Shown here piece by piece: positions 53,013 through 62,496 of a stretch of DNA of 64,000 nucleotides; the first letter of the stretch is position 1; each line of letters starts with the position of its first letter. The notes under the pieces are model-generated. The model saw nothing but the letters and a program-made list of their open reading frames with translations, was not told the DNA's origin and searched no databases. Location of the stretch: contig JAICHV010000001.1 in NCBI GenBank assembly GCA_025924715.1, positions 84,799 to 148,798 of the forward strand, in the 5' to 3' direction. A program made the translations under genes and the position numbers. This stretch comes from Alphaproteobacteria bacterium. Its GTDB lineage: Bacteria; Pseudomonadota; Alphaproteobacteria; Micropepsales; Micropepsaceae.

Positions 53013-53524
53013 GCCGCTGGCCCCACCCCTGTGGGATCGGCGCTTTGCGGCTTGATCACTTCATAGACGATGGCCACGGCGCCCAGTGTAATGGCGACAT
53101 CGGCGATATTGAAAACATACCAGTCATAGCCGAAACCGTAAAAGTGGAAAAAATCCGCCACCCGGCCATAGACCACCCGGTCGATCAGATTGTTCCCGAT
53201 GGCGCCCCCGATCACCAGGCCCAGCCCGATCGCCAGGGAGCGGCTATGGGTCCCCCATAACCAATAGGAAAGCCCGGCAATCGCGGCCACCGAGACGCCG
53301 ACCAGTATGGCGGTGGCAAGCGGGGAATGGGCCGGAAACAACCCATAGGAAATCCCGGGGTTCCACACCATCACCAGATTAAAAAAGGGCAAGACCGGAA
53401 TGGAGCTGCCCGGCGGCATATGGGCGAACCCCGCCCAATAGAGCAGCGCCAGTTTCGAGCCCTGATCGGCGAACAGCGCCGCCACGGCGGCGATCAGCCC
53501 TTGCTCGCGAAACCGCAGCCTCAT
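53009..53524 (-). CDS. lspA: Lipoprotein signal peptidase (signal peptidase II)
   Basis: A 171-aa four-TM enzyme. The two catalytic aspartates are visible in GNLIDRVVYGRVADFFHFY and FNIADVAITLG; FADQGSKLALLYW and the GISYGLF loop are also family motifs. It cleaves prolipoproteins after lipidation, including the DUF3035 protein made from the next gene. Its start overlaps the ileS stop (ATGA), a conserved order. Confidence 0.94.
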   Translation of the reverse strand: MRLRFREQGLIAAVAALFADQGSKLALLYWAGFAHMPPGSSIPVLPFFNLVMVWNPGISYGLFPAHSPLATAILVGVSVAAIAGLSYWLWGTHSRSLAIGLGLVIGGAIGNNLIDRVVYGRVADFFHFYGFGYDWYVFNIADVAITLGAVAIVYEVIKPQSADPTGVGPAA

Positions 53525-56481
53525 GCCGGCACGCCCGTTTGCCGGGCCACCACCGGGCTGCAGCGGTCGCAGAGCTCGGCATGGTGCTTGCCGACTTCCG
53601 GCAGGATCATCCAGCAGCGGGCGCATTTGGCGCCGCTCGCCGCCACAAAGCGAACCCAGGCGCCCGGCATATCGGGAAGCGAAAACAGCTTCTCCCGCTC
53701 GGCGACATCCTGGGGCATGACTTCCACCCCGGCCCGAGAGGTGATGGCGATCTCCGCGAAGGGAATGGAGCTGATCAGATCGGCGTCGCTTTCGCGTTCG
53801 ACATACAGCATCGGCGCCGCTTCCAGGCTGGAGCCGATTTTCTTGGCGGCACGTTCCAGCTCCAGCGCTCCGGTGACCACCCGGCGCAATTCGCGGATGC
53901 GTTTCCATTTCTCCACCAGCGCGGCATCGGCCCAGCCTTGCGGCGTGTCGAAGAAGTCCTGCAGATGCACGCTTTCGCCCTCGCCGGCAAAACGCGCCAA
54001 CCAGGCTTCTTCCATGGTGAAGCACAAGATGGGCGCGAACCAGGTGACGACGCGCCGGAAGATCTCGTCGATCACGGTGCGCGCGGCGCGGCGGCGCTCG
54101 CTGCCGGCGGCGTCGCAATACAGGACATCCTTGCGGATATCGAAATAGAAGGCCGACAATTCGTTGGTGCAGAAATTGAACAGGCTGGAATAGACTTTGC
54201 CGAAATCAAATTCCTTATAGGCCGCCTCGACGATCTCAGCCTGCTCCGCCAGCAGCGCCAGCATATAACGTTCCAGCTCGGGCATGCGGGCGGAGGCGAT
54301 GCGCTCCTTCTCATCGAAACCGGCGAGATTCGCCAGCATGAAGCGGATGGTGTTGCGCAAGCGGCGATAGGATTCGACATTGGCTTTCAGGATGTCCTGG
54401 CCGATGCGCAAATCCTCGGTGAAATCGGAAGACGCCGCCCATAGGCGCAGAATGTCCGCACCATTCTTTTCGCAGATCACTTGCGGCGCCAGGGTATTGC
54501 CCAGCGACTTGGACATCTTCTTGCCCTGCTCGTCCAACACGAAGCCATGGGTGAGGACGCCCTTATAGGGCGCCCGTCCCCGCGTGCCGATGCTTTCCAG
54601 CAGCGAGGACTGGAACCAGCCGCGATGCTGGTCCGAGCCTTCCAGATATAGATCGGCCTGATCGGCCTGCGGCCAATGCGGATCGACGGGCCGCTCGAAC
54701 ACAAAAGCATGCGTCGAGCCGGAATCGAACCAGACATCCAAAATATCGGTGATTTGTTCGTAATCGTCGGGGTTGCGCCCTTCGCCCAGGAAACGCGACG
54801 GCGGCGAGGTGAACCAGGCATCGGCACCTTCGGCTTGGAATACGGCTTCGATGCGGTTGAAAACGGCGACGTCGTTCAACACTTCGCCCGTCTTCTTGTG
54901 CACAAAGATCGCCAGCGGCACACCCCAGGCACGCTGCCGCGACAAAACCCAATCGGGCCGGCCTTCGACCATCGCGCCGATGCGATTTTCGCCCCGGGGC
55001 GGATACCATTTGGTTTTCCGGATCGCGGTCAGCGCCAATTCGCGCAAACTCTTGGCCGCGAGCCCTCCTTGCGTGACGAAAGCCTTGTCGATGGCGACGA
55101 ACCATTGCGGCGTGGCGCGGAAGATGACCGGCGCCTTGGACCGCCAGCTATGCGGATAAGAATGGCGCAGCGAGCCCTTGGCCAGCAGCTTGCCGCGCGC
55201 CATCAATTCCCTGATCACCGCGCCATTGGCGTCGCCGTCCTTGCCCTCGGGCGTCAGGATGCGCGCGCCGGCAAACAACGGCACATGCGGGGCATAGGAT
55301 CCATCCGGCTCGACGATATTGAAGGCATCCGGATTGTTGCGGGGGTAATCCCGGTCCGCGCCCACCATCAATTCGAAATCGTCTTCGCCATGGCCGGGCG
55401 CGTTATGGACAAAGCCGGTGCCGGTATCGGCGGTGACGAACCGCGCCGGCAGCACCGGGACATCGAAACCATAGCCGCCATTGCGGAAGGGATGCGCCGC
55501 TACCAGCGATTGGAGTTCGTCGGCCGGCACCGTGCGCACCCGGCTCAGCATCATCTTGGCGTGCTTGGCGACCTGCTCGGCCAAACCATCGGCCAGCAGC
55601 AAACTTTCTCCCGGCCGCGCCAGCGAACCATCGGCCGCGTCCGCGATCTGATAAAGGCCATAGGAAATCTCGGGCGAGAAGGCGATGGCGCGATTGCCCG
55701 GAATGGTCCAGGGCGTGGTGGTCCAGATCACGATGAAGGTGTGGGGCGGCAGCTCGCCGGCTTTCACCAGCGGAAACTTCACATAAATCGTGGGGCTGGT
55801 CTTCTCGTGATATTCGACTTCGGCATCGGCCAGCGCCGTCTTTTCCACCGGCGACCACATCACCGGACGAAAGCCGCGATAGAGAAGCCCGTTCTCCACG
55901 AACTTCATGGCCTCGCGGGCGATCACCGCTTCGGCCTTGAAATTCATCGTGGTGTAGGGATGAGCGAAATCGCCGATCTGCCCCAGCCGCAGAATCTGTT
56001 CGCGCTGCACATTCAGCCAATGGCCGGCAAAAGCGCGGCAGTCCCGGCGCAGCACATCCTTGGCCACCTCGTCCTTGGCCTTGCCTTGCGCCCGGTACTG
56101 TTCTTCCACCTTCCATTCGATCGGCAACCCGTGACAGTCCCAGCCCGGCACGTAAGGCGCGTCGCGCCCCAACATGCCTTGGGAGCGGACGATGAAATCC
56201 TTCAAAATGTGATTGAGGCCGGTGCCGGAATGGATGTCGCCATTGGCGTAAATCGGACCGTCATGCAGCAGGAAAAGCGGCCGGCCATGGGATTTGGCCC
56301 GGATGCGGCCATAGAGGTCCATCTCAGCCCAGCGGGCCAACCAGCGCGGCTCGGCCTCGGGCAGGCCCGCTTTCATGGGGAAATCGGTGGAGGGCAGGAA
56401 CAGGGTCGCCCGATAGTCCGTCCCGGATTTTTGGGCGGAATCCCTGGGTTTTTCAGGCGGATCGGGGGGCAATTTGGCCAT
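53521..56481 (-). CDS. ileS: Isoleucyl-tRNA synthetase
   Basis: A 986-aa class I synthetase: the HIGH-type motif is in GPIYANGDIHSGTGLNH, KMSKS is present as GKKMSKSLGN, the editing domain includes TVPADELQSLVAAHP-type regions, and the C-terminal zinc site is CARCWMIL ... CDRC. It charges tRNA-Ile and edits valine. It follows ribF after 54 bases and is coupled to lspA. Confidence 0.96.
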   Translation of the reverse strand: MAKLPPDPPEKPRDSAQKSGTDYRATLFLPSTDFPMKAGLPEAEPRWLARWAEMDLYGRIRAKSHGRPLFLLHDGPIYANGDIHSGTGLNHILKDFIVRSQGMLGRDAPYVPGWDCHGLPIEWKVEEQYRAQGKAKDEVAKDVLRRDCRAFAGHWLNVQREQILRLGQIGDFAHPYTTMNFKAEAVIAREAMKFVENGLLYRGFRPVMWSPVEKTALADAEVEYHEKTSPTIYVKFPLVKAGELPPHTFIVIWTTTPWTIPGNRAIAFSPEISYGLYQIADAADGSLARPGESLLLADGLAEQVAKHAKMMLSRVRTVPADELQSLVAAHPFRNGGYGFDVPVLPARFVTADTGTGFVHNAPGHGEDDFELMVGADRDYPRNNPDAFNIVEPDGSYAPHVPLFAGARILTPEGKDGDANGAVIRELMARGKLLAKGSLRHSYPHSWRSKAPVIFRATPQWFVAIDKAFVTQGGLAAKSLRELALTAIRKTKWYPPRGENRIGAMVEGRPDWVLSRQRAWGVPLAIFVHKKTGEVLNDVAVFNRIEAVFQAEGADAWFTSPPSRFLGEGRNPDDYEQITDILDVWFDSGSTHAFVFERPVDPHWPQADQADLYLEGSDQHRGWFQSSLLESIGTRGRAPYKGVLTHGFVLDEQGKKMSKSLGNTLAPQVICEKNGADILRLWAASSDFTEDLRIGQDILKANVESYRRLRNTIRFMLANLAGFDEKERIASARMPELERYMLALLAEQAEIVEAAYKEFDFGKVYSSLFNFCTNELSAFYFDIRKDVLYCDAAGSERRRAARTVIDEIFRRVVTWFAPILCFTMEEAWLARFAGEGESVHLQDFFDTPQGWADAALVEKWKRIRELRRVVTGALELERAAKKIGSSLEAAPMLYVERESDADLISSIPFAEIAITSRAGVEVMPQDVAEREKLFSLPDMPGAWVRFVAASGAKCARCWMILPEVGKHHAELCDRCSPVVARQTGVPA

Positions 56482-56535
56482 GGAGGACCGCTTCTAACAG
56501 GGGGGTAAGGAAGCGTCAAAGCACGGGAGGCGCCG

Positions 56536-57492
56536 CTAGGGCTTCTCCGGCGTCGCCTTCAAAATCGCCTTCGCCTTCGCCGCGTCGTCCTTGATCTGCG
56601 CGATCAGGGCATCAAGGGAAGCGAATTTCGCTTCGGGGCGGATATAGGCGATCAGCTCCACCGACAGATGCTGGCCATACAGGTCGCCCTCGAAATCGAA
56701 CAGATGCGCTTCCATCAGCGGCACCGGCACATGATACATCGGCCGCACCCCGAAATTGGCCACGCCATCGCGCCGCGCCACCGGCTTGTCGTTCTCCACG
56801 ATGGTGACGCGCACCGCATAGACGCCATAGGCGGGCGCCAGGCAGTGACCCAGATGCATATTGGCGGTGGGAAATCCCATGGTGCGGCCGCGCTTGTCGC
56901 CATGTTCGACCCGCGCCTCCACCGCCCACCAGCGCCCCAACAGCCGCGCCGCCTCTTGCGGCTGCGCCTGCTTCAAGGCGTCCCGGATGCGGGTGGAGGA
57001 AATCTTGCCACCATCGGCCTCGGTCACCATGTCGAAGCAGCGCACCGCAAAGCCTTCCATCTCGCCCATATATTTCAGGGTGGTGAGATTGCCCGCGCGG
57101 CCCTTGCCGAATTCGAAATCCGGCCCCACCACCACCGCGCTGGCGCCCAGCCCGTCCAAGAGCACGGTGTTCACGAAATCGGGGGCCGGCCGCGCCGCCA
57201 TCGCCGCATCGAAAGTGAGCGCAAACATGGCATCCACGCCCAACTCTGCCAGCAGCCGCGCCTTGGTGCGCAAGGGCGTCAGGCGGATGGAATCGGGACG
57301 CGGCCGGAAGAATTCCTGCGGATGCGGTTCGAACGCCAGCACCGCCAGGGGCGCGCGCCGCAATTCGGCCTCCGCCCGCGCCGCGCCGATCAGCGCCTTA
57401 TGGCCGCGATGCACGCCATCGAAATTGCCGATCGCCACCACCGCGCCTTTCAGCGCCGCCGGCACATCCTCGTAATGGCGCAGTATTTTCAT
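56536..57492 (-). CDS. ribF: Bifunctional riboflavin kinase / FMN adenylyltransferase
   Basis: A 318-aa protein: N-terminal adenylyltransferase (VAIGNFDGVHRGHKALIGAA) and C-terminal flavokinase (RGRTMGFPTANMHL, FGVRPMY, LEAHLFDF-type HLFDFEGDLYGQ). It makes FMN and FAD. It abuts the MaoC gene with no gap. Confidence 0.94.
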   Translation of the reverse strand: MKILRHYEDVPAALKGAVVAIGNFDGVHRGHKALIGAARAEAELRRAPLAVLAFEPHPQEFFRPRPDSIRLTPLRTKARLLAELGVDAMFALTFDAAMAARPAPDFVNTVLLDGLGASAVVVGPDFEFGKGRAGNLTTLKYMGEMEGFAVRCFDMVTEADGGKISSTRIRDALKQAQPQEAARLLGRWWAVEARVEHGDKRGRTMGFPTANMHLGHCLAPAYGVYAVRVTIVENDKPVARRDGVANFGVRPMYHVPVPLMEAHLFDFEGDLYGQHLSVELIAYIRPEAKFASLDALIAQIKDDAAKAKAILKATPEKP

Positions 57493-57918
57493 TCAGGCCT
57501 TGGGCGGCGGCTTTTTCGGCGCCATGACGATCACCTCGGCCTCGACGACTGTCGCGTCCTTAACGCTGCAGCGGCATTCCAGCAACACCTGCCGGCGCTC
57601 GCGCAGCTCCTTGACGGTACAGACCGTCTTGACCGTGTCGCCGATGCGAACCGGCGCGGTGAACCGCGTGGCGGAGCTGACGAAGATGGTGCCGTGGCCG
57701 GGCAATTCATTGCCCATCACCGCCGACATGAATCCCAGCGTGAGCACCCCATGGGCGACGCGGCCGCGGAACACGGTTCGTCGCGCATACTCCTCGTCGA
57801 AATGCACCGGGTTCATGTCGCCGGTGGCCTCGCCGAACAGTTGGATATCGCGCTCGGTGACGGTGTGCTCCGAACTGGCCGACTGTCCGATAGTCAACTC
57901 TTCATAATAAACGGTCAT
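57493..57918 (-). CDS. MaoC-like hot-dog fold dehydratase
   Basis: A 141-aa protein with the MaoC/(R)-hydratase motif: EATGDMNPVHFDEEYARRTV and FRGRVAHGVLTLGFMSAVMG, with the conserved Asp-His pair for hydration of enoyl-CoA. The substrate is unknown. It lies 19 bases after the HAD gene and directly before ribF. Confidence 0.88.
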   Translation of the reverse strand: MTVYYEELTIGQSASSEHTVTERDIQLFGEATGDMNPVHFDEEYARRTVFRGRVAHGVLTLGFMSAVMGNELPGHGTIFVSSATRFTAPVRIGDTVKTVCTVKELRERRQVLLECRCSVKDATVVEAEVIVMAPKKPPPKA

Positions 57919-57937
57919 AGCGTTCCCATGCTCAAAC

Positions 57938-58780
57938 TCACCAGCTCAAGGCCCGGGCGGCGGCATGCGCCCAGACCCCCTCGCCGGCGAACAATTGCAC
58001 CAAATGCTCCGGCGTATAAGGCTCGATCTCCTCGCCATGGATGCCGTCGGCGATGAACAGCGCATCCAGCCCCGCCGCATTGGCGCCGCGGATATCGGTG
58101 ACCAAGCCGTCGCCGATCGCCAGCACCCGCTTTGCCCCTTTGGTCGCCGCGCGGGCAATGTCGTATACCGGCAGCCGCGGCTTGCCGTAATAGATCGCCG
58201 CGCCTCCAAGGGCTTCGTAATCGCGTGCCAGGGCGCCGGCGCACCAGCACAGTTGCTTGCCCCGATGCACTTTGAGGTCGGGATTGGCGCAGATCATGGG
58301 AAGGCTCTTTGCCCGCATCCGGGCCAATATATCCGAATACTGCGCCGGGGTTTCGGTCAGATCGTCCACCAGCCCGGTGCAAAGCGCCACCTGCGCCTCC
58401 TCGATCCCGGCCAGGCGGATATCCAATCCGTCGAACACCGCCATGTCGCGCTCAGGCCCGATATAATAAAGCGCCAGCGTGCCGCCGGCCGCGCGCGCCG
58501 CCAGGTCGGCCCGCGCCGCCCCGCCCGAAGTGATGATCGCGTCATAGCAATCGCGCGGGACGCCAAAGGCCCGGAACTGCTCGGCCACCGACTCAGCGGT
58601 CCGCGGGGCATTGGTCAGCAGCACCACCGGCCCATGACCCTCGCGAAATCGCTTCAGGGCCGCCGCGGCTTCGGGATGATGGGCCCGCCCGTCATGCACC
58701 ACGCCCCAGATGTCGCAAATCAGGGCGTCATAGTCGGGCGCAAGCTCGGAAAGGCCGGAAATCAAGCGGGGCGCGGGCAT
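57938..58780 (-). CDS. HAD-superfamily phosphatase, TIGR01459 type
   Basis: A 280-aa class IIA HAD protein: motif I DIWGVVHDG (nucleophile Asp), motif II LLTNAPRT, motif III YYGKPRLPVYDIARAATKGA and motif IV LAIGDGLVTDIRGANAAGLD. The family is conserved near ribF in alphaproteobacteria. The substrate is unknown. Confidence 0.9.
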   Translation of the reverse strand: MPAPRLISGLSELAPDYDALICDIWGVVHDGRAHHPEAAAALKRFREGHGPVVLLTNAPRTAESVAEQFRAFGVPRDCYDAIITSGGAARADLAARAAGGTLALYYIGPERDMAVFDGLDIRLAGIEEAQVALCTGLVDDLTETPAQYSDILARMRAKSLPMICANPDLKVHRGKQLCWCAGALARDYEALGGAAIYYGKPRLPVYDIARAATKGAKRVLAIGDGLVTDIRGANAAGLDALFIADGIHGEEIEPYTPEHLVQLFAGEGVWAHAAARALSW

Positions 58781-58851
58781 GTCTGTCCGATGGCATGGGC
58801 CGGCGCGGGCGTCAATGCGCCAGGACGCAAAGCAATGCTAGGGTGCGCCGG

Positions 58852-59184
58852 ATGAACCGGTTCGCAGGCATTCTGATGGGCGGATTTTGCGCGGCGACGC
58901 TGTCCGCCTGCGGCTCGGCTTACCCGGGCGAATATTTCTATGCCCATGTCCCCCTGGGCGCCGACTTCGCCCGGCACTGCGGACGCGATGCCCAATGGTG
59001 CGAGACAGAGCTGGTGAATATGGTGGAGCTTGACGACTGCACTGCGGCTATTCCCCGTGGGACCAGGCTGGGCCCCCTCGTCACCACCTATATCGTCAAT
59101 CATCGCGGGACGGCCGACCGCCCCTATACCGAGGCGGCGCGGCTGGTGCTCTATGCCCGCTGGCCTTGCCCGGGCGTGCGATAG
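58852..59184 (+). CDS. Small lipoprotein
   Basis: A 110-aa protein with a lipoprotein signal (FAGILMGGFCAATLSAC, lipobox LSAC) and a mature part with four Cys (HCGRDAQWCE, DDC, WPC) that could form two disulfides. No family recognised. Confidence 0.6.
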   Translation: MNRFAGILMGGFCAATLSACGSAYPGEYFYAHVPLGADFARHCGRDAQWCETELVNMVELDDCTAAIPRGTRLGPLVTTYIVNHRGTADRPYTEAARLVLYARWPCPGVR

Positions 59185-59191
59185 ACTGGGA

Positions 59192-60451
59192 TCAGGCGCT
59201 CTTGCGCAGCGGCAGCACCACAGCCGGCCCGTCCGGCGCGGTTTTGTCGTCGCGCACCGCCCGCGGCTCGCCGAACAGGAAACCTTGCGCATAATCGACG
59301 GTGAAATCTAAGAGCTGCACCACGGTCTTTTCCGATTCCACCCGCTCGGCGATCAGGTTGAGGCCATGGCGCGACAGCAGCTTCTTGAAATCCTCGGCCG
59401 CGACGGCAGCGCCGGCGCCGGACATGCCGGCCACCAGAGTGTCGGCCCGCACTTTCAAATGACGGAAGCCGATATTTTTCATCCGCACGAAATCCAGTGC
59501 CAGGGTCTCGACATGGTCCATCGACAAGGCAAAGCCGAGCCCGGCCAGGAATTGGAGGTTCTTTTCTCCGATCACACCCGCCTTGATGACGGCATCCTGG
59601 CTGAATTCGAAAATGATCTGGCCGGCGAGATCGCGATTGGCCTGCATATATTCCAGAAACTGCGGGAAGAATTCGGCATCGGTCAGCGTGTCGCCGGAGA
59701 TGTTGCAGAACACGCCGATCTCCTTGCTGCGGGTGGTGAGCTTGCGCACGACCTGGACACAGCGGAACAGCAAAAGATTGTCGACCACGCTCATCAGTCC
59801 GGCCGGCGCGGCGACTTTCATATATTGGTCCGGCATGATCACCGAGCCGTCGGCGGACCGCAGCCGCGACAGCGCCTCGTAATAGCGCAGCTTTCTTTGC
59901 GGCAGGCTGACGATGGGCTGCAGATACAGATCGACCCGGTTTTCTTCCAGGCTGGAGCGGATGGTTTCCAGCAGATCGCCCCGGCCCAGCCCGTCGCTCA
60001 AGCTGTGGACATAGGCGGCCGCGCTGCCCTGGCGGCGGCCGGTATGCATATGGGCCTCAGGCCCCAGCTCGCTTTGGGCGGCACGCGCGCTGCGTGAGAT
60101 CTTGGCGGCGAAATCGCGCATCAGCGTTTCCAGCACTTTGAGTTCGGCAACGATCTTGCGCTCTTGCGCGCCGCTGCGGGTCTCGATCTGGACGCTGATC
60201 TCTTCCATGCGGTGATGGGTGCTCTGCAGCGCCTGGTCGAATTCCATTCCCATCTTGCGCAGCGCGGCGAGTTCGCGCGCCGTGGCCCGTTTGTCGGCGC
60301 GCCGGGCAAAGCTCGCCGACATATTCTGGGTGAACAGGAAGCTCAGCGCCCCCGACAGGATCGCCACCGGCCAGCCGGTGAACAGCGCCAGTGCCGCGCT
60401 CAGCGTCGCCGAGGCGAACAAACAGGTCAGGGTGATCAGGGCTTTGGTCAT
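59192..60451 (-). CDS. EAL-domain membrane protein, TipF-like
   Basis: A 419-aa protein: two N-terminal TMs (ITLTCLFASATLSAALALFT, WPVAILSGALSFLF), a long coiled-coil region (about residues 50-125) and an EAL domain. The EAL core keeps YEALSRLR, the Asn in FCNISG, IIFEFSQD, the Lys in LKVRADTL, IAERVES and DYAQGFLFG, but the catalytic DDFG site is MDHVETL. This layout matches Caulobacter TipF, a c-di-GMP-binding, non-hydrolysing flagellar positioning protein. Effector rather than phosphodiesterase function is likely. Confidence 0.8.
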   Translation of the reverse strand: MTKALITLTCLFASATLSAALALFTGWPVAILSGALSFLFTQNMSASFARRADKRATARELAALRKMGMEFDQALQSTHHRMEEISVQIETRSGAQERKIVAELKVLETLMRDFAAKISRSARAAQSELGPEAHMHTGRRQGSAAAYVHSLSDGLGRGDLLETIRSSLEENRVDLYLQPIVSLPQRKLRYYEALSRLRSADGSVIMPDQYMKVAAPAGLMSVVDNLLLFRCVQVVRKLTTRSKEIGVFCNISGDTLTDAEFFPQFLEYMQANRDLAGQIIFEFSQDAVIKAGVIGEKNLQFLAGLGFALSMDHVETLALDFVRMKNIGFRHLKVRADTLVAGMSGAGAAVAAEDFKKLLSRHGLNLIAERVESEKTVVQLLDFTVDYAQGFLFGEPRAVRDDKTAPDGPAVVLPLRKSA

Positions 60452-60590
60452 GGAACGCCCGAGGGGGATTTCACACCTGAGTCTGCGCGTGCGCGCGTTT
60501 CCAAATCCTTAACCACGAAAACGTGGCGCAAAGGCCGGCGCGCCCGTGCGCATTAACCCCTTGTTTACCGAAAGCGCCCGCGCGCATAAA

Positions 60591-60620
60591 AAAAGCCCCG
60601 GTGTTTCCACCGGGGCTTTT
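60591..60620 (-). terminator. Strong intrinsic terminator
   Basis: Perfect 13-base stem AAAAGCCCCGGTG / CACCGGGGCTTTT with a 4-base loop, with a T-run on the minus strand from the A-run at 60588-60594. It terminates the gene at 60640-61563 and can work in both directions. Confidence 0.88.
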
Positions 60621-60639
60621 GGGCGCTTCACCTTAAAAG

Positions 60640-61563
60640 TCAGTCACCGCGCCGGTGTCGGCCGCCGCGCTCGCCGTCCCGCTGCTGGGGCTGCTGCGGA
60701 GCCGCATTTTGCTGCTGCGGGCTCTGCTGTTGCGGTTGCGCTTGCCGCTCCTGTTGCCGCTGCTGACCGAAGGCCCGGTAACGCCAGGATTGCTGTTGCT
60801 GAGGTTGCTGCTGCGGCGCCTGCTGCATCACTTGGGGTGCCTGCTGCTGACCACCGCGGTCGCGCCAGTTCTGCTGCGTGGTCGTGGTGGTGCCCTGCGG
60901 CACCGGACCACTGCGCTCACGCCAGGACTGTTGCTGCTGAGGCTGCTGCGGCTGCCGCGGCTGTTGCTGGACATTGTCGCGCCGGTCCAGCGCCCGATAG
61001 TCGCGCCGCTGGTCATTGCCGCGTTGATCATAGCTGCGCTGGTCGCCGCGTTGCTCGAACCGCCGGGTGTCGAAACCGCCTTGGTTGAAGTTGCGGTTGT
61101 CATTGCGCTCATAGCGCCGGTCGTCCCGGCGATCATCGCGCCGATCCTCCCGCCGGTCATTGTCCCAGCGCCCATGGAAGCCATGGCTGCGATAATAATC
61201 CATGCCCAGGGCCGGACCGATGCGCCCTTCGCGCCACCAGCCGGGGCGCGCGCCGCGCCACTCGTCATTGCGCCAGCCGCCATGGATCCAATATTGCCGC
61301 CGCCCATACCAGTCGCGGTAATAGAGCGGCCCGTCATACCAATAGCCGCCATAATAAACCGGCCCGTAATAGACCGGCAGATCCCAGAAATCGTCGGGGC
61401 AGCCCCAATCGTCGCAATAGCCGCCGCTGTCATACGAAAACGAAATGCCGCCATCGGGCCCGATGCCGAGCCCAAAACTTTGCGCCGAAGCCGGCGCCGA
61501 AACCAAAACCGCTCCGCCGGCCATAACCAGCGCGGCGAGGGCTGTCTTCAAAGATGCACGCAT
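60640..61563 (-). CDS. Gln/Arg/Asp-rich secreted protein
   Basis: A 307-aa protein with signal peptide (TALAALVMAGGAVLVSAPAS), a Tyr/Gly/Trp-rich domain (YYGPVYYGGYWYDGPLYY and the WIHGGWRNDEWRG stretch), then a low-complexity tail first of Asp/Arg runs (RREDRRDDRRDDRRYER) and then of Gln-rich repeats (QQPRQPQQPQQQQSWRE). The start shares GLGIGP with the neighbouring gene at 61853. It is probably a periplasmic or cell-surface structural protein; role unknown. Confidence 0.68.
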   Translation of the reverse strand: MRASLKTALAALVMAGGAVLVSAPASAQSFGLGIGPDGGISFSYDSGGYCDDWGCPDDFWDLPVYYGPVYYGGYWYDGPLYYRDWYGRRQYWIHGGWRNDEWRGARPGWWREGRIGPALGMDYYRSHGFHGRWDNDRREDRRDDRRDDRRYERNDNRNFNQGGFDTRRFEQRGDQRSYDQRGNDQRRDYRALDRRDNVQQQPRQPQQPQQQQSWRERSGPVPQGTTTTTQQNWRDRGGQQQAPQVMQQAPQQQPQQQQSWRYRAFGQQRQQERQAQPQQQSPQQQNAAPQQPQQRDGERGGRHRRGD

Positions 61564-61798
61564 GAAACGCTCCACCATTTGCCGCGCGGGAATTCGCGCA
61601 TGACGCAGAGATTGCCGCGCCGCGGCTGAACCGGATTTGAATGGAGTGTGGCGGAATTGTGCGAGGGAACCGTGCGCATGCGCGCAAACAAAAACGGCTC
61701 GTGAGCGTCCGGCGCGCTTCAGCGCGTGAGCCTGTCCTGTGGACAGGCGAAAGGGTGCGAACGCCGCGAGCCCCAAGCGAGCGGCAGGGGCCTCAAAC

Positions 61799-61834
61799 AA
61801 AACGGCCCCGATGTTTTCACCGGAGCCGTTTTGC
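61799..61834 (-). terminator. Intrinsic terminator
   Basis: Nearly perfect hairpin built from AAAACGGC and GCCGTTTT arms plus CCCGATG / CACCGGA, following the gene at 61853-62176 in minus direction, with a T-run (TTTTG). Confidence 0.75.
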
Positions 61835-61852
61835 ATTTTTCACCTTGGCGAT

Positions 61853-62176
61853 TTAGCGGCGCCGACCCCGCTCACCACCGCGAAACGCCCGGCCGCGATC
61901 ATAATCGCGGCGATAGCCGCGGTCGCCGAAGCGAAAGCTCAACGTCGGGCCATAGGCATATCCCGGATAATAGGGCGCGTAATAACCGCAGCGATAGGGA
62001 TCGTAGTAATAGCTGTAGGGATCGCAGCTAAACCGCGGCACCACCGGCCGATAGGCATAGGCCGGGCCGATGCCGATCCCGAACGAGACCTGGGCGGCCG
62101 CCGGCGTCGCGCTCACCGCCGTCGCGGCACCCGCCATCATCAGGGCGCCAAGGGCGAATTTCGTGAATTTGGTCAT
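61853..62176 (-). CDS. Tyr-rich secreted protein
   Basis: A 107-aa protein with signal peptide (FALGALMMAGAATAVSATPA) and a mature part rich in Tyr/Pro/Arg (SCDPYSYYYDPYRCGYYAPY), related at the N-terminus (FGIGIGP) to the 307-aa protein beside it. The tail is Arg/Gly-rich. Probably a surface or periplasmic protein of unknown role. The ATG at 62176 is the signal-peptide start. Confidence 0.62.
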   Translation of the reverse strand: MTKFTKFALGALMMAGAATAVSATPAAAQVSFGIGIGPAYAYRPVVPRFSCDPYSYYYDPYRCGYYAPYYPGYAYGPTLSFRFGDRGYRRDYDRGRAFRGGERGRRR

Positions 62177-62380
62177 TGTTACTCTCCTTCCTGATTCCAG
62201 CCCCGGCCAGATCGTCATGCTGCCCAAGAGCGGCTGAACCAGACATGAACGGACCCCTCCGTTCTACAAAGGTAAAACGCCTGATCCGCCAAGGGGTTCT
62301 GCGAACCCCGGCATCGCCGCGAAACGACCTTTTTCCGTTCATCGCCGGTTCGATTTCGGGTTCACAAAGGGGCGGAAACC

Positions 62381-62409
62381 TTGACCTTTGCCCACCCGGC
62401 GCCTAGATA
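62381..62409 (+). promoter_or_regulatory. groES-groEL promoter
   Basis: -35 TTGACC (62381-62386) and -10 TAGATA (62404-62409) with a 17-base spacer, followed by the CIRCE element. The CTTGAC and CTAGATA context also fits a heat-shock (RpoH-type) reading. Confidence 0.7.
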
Positions 62410-62421
62410 CCGCCCGGCAGC

Positions 62422-62448
62422 TTGGCACTCACCGGGTGCGAGTGCTGC
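62422..62448. promoter_or_regulatory. CIRCE operator for HrcA
   Basis: Inverted repeat TTGGCACTC-N9-GAGTGCTGC, one or two bases away from the consensus TTAGCACTC-N9-GAGTGCTAA, directly downstream of the promoter and 49 bases before groES. It makes heat-shock control by HrcA very likely. The rest of the 320-base gap (62177-62380) shows no gene. Confidence 0.85.
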
Positions 62449-62496
62449 CGCTCAGATTTTTGTCACATTGTTTCAATACCTTAAGGAGAGGCACGC

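Noticed and set aside
54676..56508. 610-codon plus-strand frame opposite ileS
   Set aside because: IleS is certain; long antisense frames are common over highly biased GC-rich genes.
60700..61110. Repeat array suspected from the CAG/CTG-rich stretch
   Set aside because: It is the Gln-rich tail of the secreted protein, not a tandem or CRISPR repeat; spacing is irregular.
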